From: Chloroflexota bacterium
GTDB taxonomy: Bacteria; Chloroflexota; Limnocylindria; Limnocylindrales; CSP1-4
Assembly (NCBI GenBank): GCA_017881885.1
Contig: JADGQJ010000003.1
Coordinates: 1-35,173, forward strand
Length of the DNA stretch: 35,173 nucleotides
Reading direction: 5' to 3'
Each line of letters begins with the position of its first letter. The first letter of the stretch is position 1. Below the pieces are notes generated by a model. The model worked only from the letters and a program-made list of their open reading frames with translations. It searched no databases and was not told the origin of the DNA. Position numbers and translations under genes: made by a program. Shown here one piece after another: positions 20,191 through 27,745 of this stretch.

Positions 20191-20969
20191 CGCCGCGTCC
20201 TCGGTCCCGACACAGCCGGGTTGCCTGCCGCCCAGACTCGCCACGGCATGCCGAGCCAGGGCTCCGGGGCGTAGCCGATGCCGATCCGCGGCCCATACGC
20301 TCGCTCCAGGGGCGAGTCGCCCGGAGCAGCAAGTTCCAGATGCAGCGGGGACGCCGGGTCGCACAGATCCGCGCCGCCATCCTCACGTCCTATCGAGAAG
20401 GCGGCACACACAAGGCCGGGTCCGGAGGCCAGACGCGCGGCCGGCAATGCGGCCACTCTCTGGCGGGCGGTATCTGCGCGCGCGGCATCCTCCACCGAGG
20501 CGTTCCGGCGGTCGGCCCGGCCGCGGGCGCGCCCGGCAGCTCGCTCCTCGCGGGCGTGGCGCATCAGGTCCACTCCCTCGAGAGGCTCGATCGACCGCAC
20601 GAGCAGGGCCGCGGCACGTCCGCTGGGTTCAATCACAACGTTCAAGCAGTCGTACATCCCATAGACAAGGTACACGTAGGCGTGGCCGGGCGGGCCGAAC
20701 ATGACGGCGTTGCGGCTCGTCCTGCCGAAGCGCGCGTGGGAGGCCATGTCGTCCGGACCTGCGTACGCTTCGAGTTCCACGATCCTGCCAACTCTTACGC
20801 CCGAAGCGTCGTTTCGGACCAGTCGGGCGCCGAGAAGCGCGGTTGCAGCCGCCAGGCCATATCGGGCCAGCAGGTCGCGAGGGTAGGCGTTCTGGAACGA
20901 GGCGGGCGTCACGAAGCCGAACGGATGGCTCAGGGGAAGAGCGCGACCAGATCGCTCGGCAGCAGCCAC
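20187..20969 (-). CDS. 3-methyladenine DNA glycosylase (AAG/MPG family)
   Basis: LLGARLVRNDASGVRVGRIVELEAYAGPDDMASHARFGRTSRNAVMFGPPGHAYVYLVYGMYDCLNVV, LASGPGLVCAAFSI. The start may be GTG at 20912, since the longer start overlaps cvpA. Stop overlaps mutS2 start (ATGA). Confidence 0.93.
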   Translation of the reverse strand: MAAAERSGRALPLSHPFGFVTPASFQNAYPRDLLARYGLAAATALLGARLVRNDASGVRVGRIVELEAYAGPDDMASHARFGRTSRNAVMFGPPGHAYVYLVYGMYDCLNVVIEPSGRAAALLVRSIEPLEGVDLMRHAREERAAGRARGRADRRNASVEDAARADTARQRVAALPAARLASGPGLVCAAFSIGREDGGADLCDPASPLHLELAAPGDSPLERAYGPRIGIGYAPEPWLGMPWRVWAAGNPAVSGPRTRR

Positions 20970-21499
20970 GCGAGCAGATGCATAACCACCGGCACCACGG
21001 TGTCAAGGATCGCGGCTCCGATGTGTGATTGGGTAATCAGCAGGTCGTGGACCCATCGCAGCTGGCCGATTTCATCCGGAAATGGAGCCGGCATCGTATA
21101 GGAGCCGAGGATGGCGACCGCGATCGTGAGGACGACGAGCGCTTCGAGCAAGCCCAACAGGCCGCCGACGATGTCGTCGAGGATCGGGTGAGCCGCCGAA
21201 AGCTCGGTGTGCTTGTAGAAACCCTGGATCAGGATCGAAAAGCCGACCGTGAGGACGACGAAGAGCAGCCCGAAGGCAATCAGGTGGTTATAGCCGGACG
21301 GGTACTGCTGCCAGTGGTCTGCGAGGTAGTCGCCGACGGGATTTCTCAGGTTGGCTGAAACGAGAAATGCGAACACGATCGACACGATCCCGAGGATCCG
21401 CCGGATGGCGCCCTGCATGACGCCGACGATGAACGCCCCAAGCAGGACGATCAGGATCGCCAGATCGACCAGTGGCGCTGACTGGATTGCTCCGATCAT
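20930..21499 (-). CDS. CvpA family membrane protein
   Basis: VDLAILIVLLGAFIVGVMQGAIRRILGIVSIVFAFLVSANL followed by a second hydrophobic pair (DDIVGGLLGLLEALVVLTIAVAIL). ORF track start is 21529; ATG at 21499 looks better. Confidence 0.8.
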   Translation of the reverse strand: MIGAIQSAPLVDLAILIVLLGAFIVGVMQGAIRRILGIVSIVFAFLVSANLRNPVGDYLADHWQQYPSGYNHLIAFGLLFVVLTVGFSILIQGFYKHTELSAAHPILDDIVGGLLGLLEALVVLTIAVAILGSYTMPAPFPDEIGQLRWVHDLLITQSHIGAAILDTVVPVVMHLLAWLLPSDLVALFP

Positions 21500-21686
21500 C
21501 GGTCTCCCTCGCATCGTCGAGGCGGACAAAGCCTCCCGGCCGCGAACTCGGCCACGTTGGCCGCCTCCGAACCGCCGTGGTCCACCTTAGCAGCGCTCAG
21601 GTCGCGGGTCCAACAGGCAACGGTACCGGCCTGCATGCGAACCCGGACCGCGCCCGCCAATTCGGCCGGCCCCGCGGGCGGCCAAG

Positions 21687-24188
21687 CTAGCTGCGGATAT
21701 GTGCGCCCAAGTCGGTTTCGAGGCCCTTGCGGACCGCTTCCATTGCCGCGTCCGCTTCGCCTTCGGTCAGGGTCCGGTCCTTCGACCCGAGCACAAGCCG
21801 GTAGGCCAGACTCTTCTCGGTGGCCGCAAGTGGCATTCCGCGATATCGATCAAACAGGCGGACGTGGCGCAGCAGCCTGCCGCCGTGACTGCGGATCGTG
21901 GCCTCAACTTCTGCGGCCGTCCGCGATTCGGCGACGATCACGGCCAGGTCGCGCTCGACTTCGGGAAACCGCGGAATCGGCTCGACGTGCACGCGCAGCG
22001 GCGTTGCAGCGTCCAACCCGGCGACGGCGAGCTCGGCCACGATCACCCGCTGCGCGCGAAGATCCCACGCCGCCAGCGCTTCGGGGTGTAGCTCCGCCAG
22101 GCGCCCAGCGACTGCCTCGTTCTCCGACTCCTGCCGGGCGACGAGTGCACGGCCGGGATGGAACGGGAAGCCACGAGCATCGGGAACGTATGACGGCTCG
22201 GCGAGGCCCAGACGACGGCACAGCAACTCGACGATACCCTTCGCGTCGTCGAGGTCGTACGAGCGGGCAACGCGGTTCCAGGCCGCGGGCTCGGCCGCGC
22301 CGGTCAGCAGGAACGCGAGACGGGTCCATTCGCGCGGCTTGCCGTCTATACGGGCGTAGTGCTTGCCGATCTCGAAGATCGCGACGTCGGGGCGGCCCTG
22401 GCGCTCGTTCAGCGAGAGAACGTCGAGCAGGCTGGCCGCCAGATGCCGTCTCAGGACCGAATGCTGAGCGGAGAGCGGGTTCGTGACCGCGATCTCTTCA
22501 CCCGACTGGGCTGCCAGGCCCCCAGGCAGAGCCGGTGCGGTGGCATCGTCGGGCCATTGCAGCTTAGCCTCGTCCGGCGCCGCAACGAGAGCGTGGGTGA
22601 CGACTTCGCTCAATCCGGCACCGGCGAGGGTCTCGCGAATGAGGTCCCGGACCCGCAGAGGTGACGGCCGATAAGCCGGCATGAGCGTGTCCGGAAGGTG
22701 CGCTGGCGTGGTCTCGTAGCCGCGGACGCGGGCGACCTCCTCCGCGACGTCGGCCTCGATCGCCATGTCGCGCCGCCATGTCGGGACCACGGCGATGAGG
22801 ATCTCTTCGGACCCAGGATTGACCACGAGCGGCTTCGGTTCGACGGCCACCTGGATCCGCGTCCCCGACGGTGCCGATTCGGTCTCGACCCCGACCCGCA
22901 GCAGAAGCGCCCGCTGCTCTTCGCCCGAAATCTCGGCGCCGAGAAGTCTGCTGACGCGGGCCGGTCGGAACGCCAGCCTGGCAGATGCCGGTTCCGTCGG
23001 TGCCGTGTCGACGCGTCCCTTGGAGGCCGAGCCGCCGGCCCACGCCAGGGTCAGCTGGGCGACCCGATCCGCGCCGATTCGTGCGAGCCTGAATTCCTGG
23101 CCCTTTTCGAAGCGAAGACTCGCCTCGGAGCGCAAGGCGTACCGATGGCCCGTTCGACGGATGCTCACCGGGTCAAAGACGGCCGACTCGATCGCGATCT
23201 CGGTGGTCGCGTCGGTGATCTCGCTCTCGGCTCCGCCCATGACGCCGGCAATGCCGATTGGGCCGGAGGGATCGGCGATGATCAGCGTATCCGGCGTCAG
23301 TTCGCGATCGACGTGATCGAGCGTCTCGAGCCGCTCCCCGGGCAGGGCGCGTCGGACGATGATGGTCCCCTCGCGGACCGCGGCGCCGTTGAAGGTGTGC
23401 GTCGGCTTGCCGAGTTCGAGCATCACGAAGTTGGATGCGTCGACGACATTGCTGACCGGCCGCATCCCTGCGGCCTGGAGCCGCATCTGGATCCAATCCG
23501 GGGAGGGCGCGATCTTGACGCCGCTGATCCACCGGCCCACGAACCTGGTGCACAGTTCCGGCTCTCGAACCTCGACCCTCAGGCGATCGGCAACAGGCCC
23601 GCCCGTCTCCTCGACGGCGATCTCGGGCCAGCGGACCGGGGCGCCGGTCGCGGCCGACACCTCGCGGGCCAGGCCCACCAGGCACAGGACGTCGCCACGG
23701 TTCGGTTTGACGTCCACGTCCAGGACGACGTCGCCGTAGAGGTCCGAGAGTTCGATGCCCAGCTGTGTCGAAGGCGGCAGGATCAGGATCCCCTCGGCGT
23801 CGCTCGTGATGTGCAGCTCGTCGCCGGAACAGAGCATTCCCTCGGAAGCTATGCCCATCTTCTCGGTCCGCTCGATGCGGCGGTCGCCGGGCAGAACGGC
23901 GCCCGGCAGAGCGACCGGCACCCGCTGGCCCGGGGCGATGTTGTTGGCCCCGCAGACGATGTGCAGCGGCTCGCCCGAGCCCACGTTGACGGTGGTCAGG
24001 TGGAGTCGGTCGGCGTGAGGATGCTTCTCGACGGTGAGGAGCTCGCCAACTACTACCGAGCGCCAATCGGCACCCCACTGCTCGACACCCTTGACTTCCA
24101 TGCCGAGGAGCGTCAGCCGCTCTGCGAGTTGCTCGGGCGACATCTGGACATCGACGTACTCACGAAGCCAGCTGAGCGGGACTCTCAT
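21687..24188 (-). CDS. pheT: Phenylalanyl-tRNA synthetase beta subunit
   Basis: MRVPLSWLREYVDVQMSPEQLAERLTLLGMEVKGVE, VVGELLTVEKHPHADRLHLTTVNVGSGEPLHIVCGANNIAPGQRVPVALPGAVLP, C-terminal FDX-ACB domain. ATGA overlap with pheS stop. Confidence 0.97.
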   Translation of the reverse strand: MRVPLSWLREYVDVQMSPEQLAERLTLLGMEVKGVEQWGADWRSVVVGELLTVEKHPHADRLHLTTVNVGSGEPLHIVCGANNIAPGQRVPVALPGAVLPGDRRIERTEKMGIASEGMLCSGDELHITSDAEGILILPPSTQLGIELSDLYGDVVLDVDVKPNRGDVLCLVGLAREVSAATGAPVRWPEIAVEETGGPVADRLRVEVREPELCTRFVGRWISGVKIAPSPDWIQMRLQAAGMRPVSNVVDASNFVMLELGKPTHTFNGAAVREGTIIVRRALPGERLETLDHVDRELTPDTLIIADPSGPIGIAGVMGGAESEITDATTEIAIESAVFDPVSIRRTGHRYALRSEASLRFEKGQEFRLARIGADRVAQLTLAWAGGSASKGRVDTAPTEPASARLAFRPARVSRLLGAEISGEEQRALLLRVGVETESAPSGTRIQVAVEPKPLVVNPGSEEILIAVVPTWRRDMAIEADVAEEVARVRGYETTPAHLPDTLMPAYRPSPLRVRDLIRETLAGAGLSEVVTHALVAAPDEAKLQWPDDATAPALPGGLAAQSGEEIAVTNPLSAQHSVLRRHLAASLLDVLSLNERQGRPDVAIFEIGKHYARIDGKPREWTRLAFLLTGAAEPAAWNRVARSYDLDDAKGIVELLCRRLGLAEPSYVPDARGFPFHPGRALVARQESENEAVAGRLAELHPEALAAWDLRAQRVIVAELAVAGLDAATPLRVHVEPIPRFPEVERDLAVIVAESRTAAEVEATIRSHGGRLLRHVRLFDRYRGMPLAATEKSLAYRLVLGSKDRTLTEGEADAAMEAVRKGLETDLGAHIRS

Positions 24189-25228
24189 CGGAACTGCTCC
24201 AGGAAGCGCAGATCGTTCTCGAGGTAGTAGCGGAGATCCGGCACGGCATGGCGCAGGTTGGAGATTCGCTCGACGCCCATGCCGAACGCGAAGCCCTGAT
24301 ACCGCTCGGGGTCGATGCCGCCGTATTGGAGGACGACGGGATGGACCATTCCGGCGCCCAGGATCGTCATCCAGCCGGTCTTCGAGCAGGCCGGGCAGCC
24401 CACGCCGCCACAGACTACGCACTCGACGTCGAACGCCACCGATGGCTCGGTGAAGGGGTAGTAACCCGGCCGGAAGCGCGTCTTGCGCGGCCCGAAGAGA
24501 GCATGGGCGAACTCGTCGAGCAGACCCTTCAGGTCCGCCATCGAAGTCCCCTCGTCCACCATCAGGCCTTCGACCTGGAAGAACTCGAAGCCGTGGCTGG
24601 CATCCACCGCCTCATACCGGAAGCAGCGTCCCGGAAGGAGCGCTCGGATCGGCGGCTTGGTCGACTGCATGACGCGGATCTGGCCCGGGCTGGTGTGGGT
24701 CCGCAACAGGTGGCCCGGAATGTCGACGTACAGCGTGTCCCATAGGTCGCGCGCCGGGTGATCGGGAGCGATGTTGAGCATCTGGAAGTTAGTCAGATCG
24801 TCCTCGACCTCGGGCCCTTCGTAGACCACGAAGCCGAATTGTCCGAAGACCTCGGCGATGGCGGCGATCGTCTCGGGGATCGGGTGAAGCGTGCCGCGGG
24901 GAACGGTGCGACCAGGAAGGGTCACATCCACGCTCTCGGCCGCCAGTCGCTGAGCCTGAACCACGGAGCGGAGTTCGAGGCCACGTTCGGACAGCGCCGT
25001 CTTGACGGCCTCTCCGATCTCGTTCGCGACGGCCCCGACGCGCGGCCGATCTTCCGCCGGCAACGCGCCGATGCCCCGCAGCACAGCCGTCAGATCGCCC
25101 TTCTTGCCGAGGTACTGGATCTGCAGCTGGTCGAGTGCCGCGGGATCCGCCGCTTTGGCGATCTCGGCCAGGGCCAGATCCTTGAGGCGATGCAGATCGC
25201 CGCTCAGGCTCTCGAAGTCCACGCTCAC
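24185..25228 (-). CDS. pheS: Phenylalanyl-tRNA synthetase alpha subunit
   Basis: HPIPETIAAIAEVFGQFGFVVYEGPEVEDDLTNFQMLNIAPDHPARDLWDTLYVD, FFQVEGLMVDEGTSMADLKGLL, GVERISNLRHAVPDLRYYLENDLRFLEQF. GTG start at 25228 with a strong SD (GAGGAAAC-GTG). Confidence 0.96.
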   Translation of the reverse strand: MSVDFESLSGDLHRLKDLALAEIAKAADPAALDQLQIQYLGKKGDLTAVLRGIGALPAEDRPRVGAVANEIGEAVKTALSERGLELRSVVQAQRLAAESVDVTLPGRTVPRGTLHPIPETIAAIAEVFGQFGFVVYEGPEVEDDLTNFQMLNIAPDHPARDLWDTLYVDIPGHLLRTHTSPGQIRVMQSTKPPIRALLPGRCFRYEAVDASHGFEFFQVEGLMVDEGTSMADLKGLLDEFAHALFGPRKTRFRPGYYPFTEPSVAFDVECVVCGGVGCPACSKTGWMTILGAGMVHPVVLQYGGIDPERYQGFAFGMGVERISNLRHAVPDLRYYLENDLRFLEQFR

Positions 25229-25293
25229 GTTTCCTCGTCCTCTCGCCGAGCCGAGCGGCTCGGCGTCCTCCAAGTGTTGCACCAGGAATCTAG

Positions 25294-25585
25294 AACCCTC
25301 GACCGTCCGCGTCCCGTTCGGACACGGGGACGAGTCGAGGGCTCGCGGTACCACCCCGCTTCCCGGGCGGCAGACGGGCCGTCAGGGCGCTCTTGTGGGG
25401 CCCGATATCGGGGGCCGATCGGTTCGCCTACTTGCCGGGACGCCTGGACGTCGAGGGTTCTGCGAACGGCTCCGGAGCGAACCGGCGAGATCGATCCGAG
25501 ATGGGCTTCCAGTCGCCGACCCGTCCTCCCTGGTGGATCTCGAGTCAGAGCGCAAAGGCCCTGGCACTCGCCTCTTCTCCGTCGT
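25294..25585 (-). ncRNA. T-box leader, predicted tRNA-Phe-responsive, upstream of pheST
   Basis: Minus strand carries the T-box sequence AAGCGGGGTGGTACCGCGAGC (25361-25341). A long hairpin CCCTCGAC...GTCGAGGG follows (about 25294-25343). Candidate Stem I: CGGA/GGCGAG (25581-25567) pair with CTCGCC/TCCG (25489-25473), enclosing a loop containing TTC (Phe codon) at 25481-25479. Confidence 0.88.
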
Positions 25586-25611
25586 CGCCTTGCTCTATTT
25601 CGGACCCGACC

Positions 25612-25630
25612 GTCTCCGGCCGGCGGAGAC
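25612..25630 (-). terminator. Hairpin immediately after the rplT stop codon
   Basis: GTCTCCG-CCGGC-CGGAGAC directly abuts rplT TGA; no T-tract. Confidence 0.4.
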
Positions 25631-25987
25631 TCAGGCCGACGCTTTTCCGGCGACAGCCACGATCTGTGCAAATGCGGGAGCGTCGCGAACGGCAAGATCG
25701 GCCAGGATCTTGCGATCGAGATCGATATTCGCGGCCTTGAGGCCGGCGATCAGCTTGCCGTAGGTCATGCCGTTGAGGCGAGCCGCCGCGTTGATCCGAA
25801 TGACCCACAGCTGACGCATCTGACGCTTGCGCTGCTTGCGATCCCGGGTCGCGTAGGCCAGCGCGTGGAGCATCGACTCATGGGCACGCTTGACGAGCTT
25901 GGAGTTCGTGCCGGAACGGCCCTCGGCATCCTTGAGGAGGCGCTTGTGTCGGTGGTGGGCGGTTACGCCCCGCTTTACGCGTGACAT
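25631..25987 (-). CDS. rplT: 50S ribosomal protein L20
   Basis: [102 protein letters not shown]. Confidence 0.98.
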   Translation of the reverse strand: MSRVKRGVTAHHRHKRLLKDAEGRSGTNSKLVKRAHESMLHALAYATRDRKQRKRQMRQLWVIRINAAARLNGMTYGKLIAGLKAANIDLDRKILADLAVRDAPAFAQIVAVAGKASA

Positions 25988-25993
25988 CTAAGC

Positions 25994-26197
25994 TCAGGCT
26001 CCCAGGTACGGCAGCAGCCGGCGGATCTGATCAAGGGACTCGGGGCTCACGAGCGCTTTGCCGTCGTATCGGCGGGCACGTCGTGAGGACTTCAGCTCGA
26101 GGTGGTGTCCGCGCCACGACTTGACACGGTACGCCTTGCCACCGCCGGTGACCCCGATCCGTTTCTGGGTCCCCTTGTGGCTCTTCATCTTGGGCAC
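25994..26197 (-). CDS. rpmI: 50S ribosomal protein L35
   Basis: PKMKSHKGTQKRIGVTGGGKAYRVKSWRGHHLELKSSRRARRYDGKALVSPESLDQIRRLLPYL; GTG start. Confidence 0.97.
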   Translation of the reverse strand: MPKMKSHKGTQKRIGVTGGGKAYRVKSWRGHHLELKSSRRARRYDGKALVSPESLDQIRRLLPYLGA

Positions 26198-26198
26198 G

Positions 26199-26912
26199 TC
26201 AGTTCACCTTCCCAGTTGACGCCGCGCCGGATTCCGGCTCGGGTCCGGGAGCCGCCGGACTGGCCGGGGTCTCCACTTTTGCTATTGCCACTGCGGCGTC
26301 ATTCGCTGTTGCCTCTACGGCGTCGAGTACCGGCGCCGCTTCTTCGTCTGTTCTGGCATGGCCCTTGGCTGCCGCCGCCGGTGTCGGCTCGTGCGTCTTG
26401 GGCTTGTGGACCGATGCAACGCTGATGTGCATCGACTTACCTTCGAGCAGCGGGAGCCGCTCAACCACGCCGTGTTCTTTGATCTGCTCCGCGAACTTGT
26501 CCAGCAGATCGCGACCGATCTGAGGATGGGTGAGCTCCCGTCCGCGGAACTGAACCGAAACCTTGACCCTGTCGCCTTCTTCCAGGAACTCGACCGCCCG
26601 TCGGACCTTTGTATCGAAGTCGCCGATCCCGATCTTGGGCTTGAGGCGGACTTCCTTGAAAGTGACGGAACGTTGCCGCCGCTTGGCTTCCTTTTCGCGC
26701 TTGGTCAGTTCGTACTTGTACTGACCGAAATCGAGGAGTCGCGCCACGGGAGGACTGGCCAGCGGTGCGACCTCCACCAGATCGAGCCCCCGCTCCTGCG
26801 CAAGCCTCAAGGCGTCTGCCGTTCGCATGACGCCAAGCTGGCTGCCGTCTTCGTCGACGAGCCGCACGTCGAACACGCGGATCATCTGATTTATGCGCAG
26901 GTCTCGGCTGAT
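26199..26912 (-). CDS. infC: Translation initiation factor IF-3, proposed ATC start and a long Ala/Pro/Glu-rich C-terminal tail
   Basis: VRLVDEDGSQLGVMRTADALRLAQERGLDLVEVAPLASPPVARLLDFGQYKYELTKREKEAKRRQ...KEVRLKPKIGIGDFDTKVRRAVEFLEEGDRVKVSVQFRGRELTHPQIG. Conserved N-terminus ISRDLRIN lies upstream of the first ATG. Confidence 0.95.
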   Translation of the reverse strand: MSRDLRINQMIRVFDVRLVDEDGSQLGVMRTADALRLAQERGLDLVEVAPLASPPVARLLDFGQYKYELTKREKEAKRRQRSVTFKEVRLKPKIGIGDFDTKVRRAVEFLEEGDRVKVSVQFRGRELTHPQIGRDLLDKFAEQIKEHGVVERLPLLEGKSMHISVASVHKPKTHEPTPAAAAKGHARTDEEAAPVLDAVEATANDAAVAIAKVETPASPAAPGPEPESGAASTGKVN

Positions 26913-27021
26913 GGCGAACCCCTTCTTTACAGGTTCCGGTTACCGGCCGGCGGCGACTCCGTCCGGAGGCAGATGAGCGCGCCGACCCCGGGCACGGCTG
27001 CGCCGGGCGGTCGCCCGCGGG

Positions 27022-27051
27022 ACTATATCACAGGGATTCCGCGAGCGGCAA
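27022..27051 (-). promoter_or_regulatory. Candidate sigma70-type promoter for infC-rpmI-rplT
   Basis: Minus strand TTGCCG (27051-27046), 18-nt spacer, TATAGT (27027-27022), about 110 nt upstream of infC. Confidence 0.5.
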
Positions 27052-27148
27052 ACGCGCGACCGACACGTTTCGCCGTCCTTTGGCGTCGATAAGCGAGCGG
27101 TGTGTGATGATGCTCACCGCATTGTCGAATCAAATCCGAGGAGTGGTT

Positions 27149-27727
27149 ATGGGGCGGTCGATTCTGGGGTCCGTGCTCGCTGTCTTTCTGCTGGTTTCTG
27201 CTGCAGCCGCATGCCAGGGCACTGCCCCAACCCCGTCTCCGAGTCCCACCCCGACGCCAACTCCGACTGCTACTCCTTCGCCAACCCCGACCCCGACTGC
27301 GACCCCTTCCCCCTCGCCCACGATCGACCCAAAGGCAACTCCCACTCCCCTACCGACCGGAGCACCGGGGGCCTTCTTCGCCGTAAGGAAGTACGAGGAC
27401 GCGATCGTTGCCGGCGAATACGCGAAGGCATGGGGATTGCTCGGGAAAGTCACGCAGGCGAAGTGGGGCAATCTCGCCGCCTTCCAGAAGGACCGGGCCG
27501 CCTTCGTGGCGACCGCAGGCGTCGACTATCGGGAGGAGTTGAGCCCTCCCAACACCCTAACACTCAAGCAGTGGATCGAGGGCCTTTCCTGGGCATCCAG
27601 CATCGACCAGGCGCACGCCTACTTGGTCAGCGTCAAATGGACCTTCTTCACGAGCGACACCGCAGGCTGGGAGATCTGGGTCGCCAACCCCGGGAAGACC
27701 GGTTGGCTCCTCTATCAGGCTCGCTAG
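27149..27727 (+). CDS. Putative lipoprotein with Thr/Pro/Ser-rich linker and small C-terminal domain
   Basis: Signal peptide and lipobox-like MGRSILGSVLAVFLLVSAAAAC, then PTPSPSPTPTPTPTATPSP..., then a globular region (AFFAVRKYEDAIVAGEYAKAWGLLGK) reminiscent of NTF2-like folds. Confidence 0.65.
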   Translation: MGRSILGSVLAVFLLVSAAAACQGTAPTPSPSPTPTPTPTATPSPTPTPTATPSPSPTIDPKATPTPLPTGAPGAFFAVRKYEDAIVAGEYAKAWGLLGKVTQAKWGNLAAFQKDRAAFVATAGVDYREELSPPNTLTLKQWIEGLSWASSIDQAHAYLVSVKWTFFTSDTAGWEIWVANPGKTGWLLYQAR

Positions 27728-27745
27728 CCTTTCTCCGACAGACGG

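Noticed and set aside
22698-24227. 509-aa plus-strand ORF antisense to pheT
   Set aside because: Shadow ORF in high-GC coding DNA; composition (Arg/Asp/Gly/His-rich) has no recognisable domain and pheT is unambiguous.
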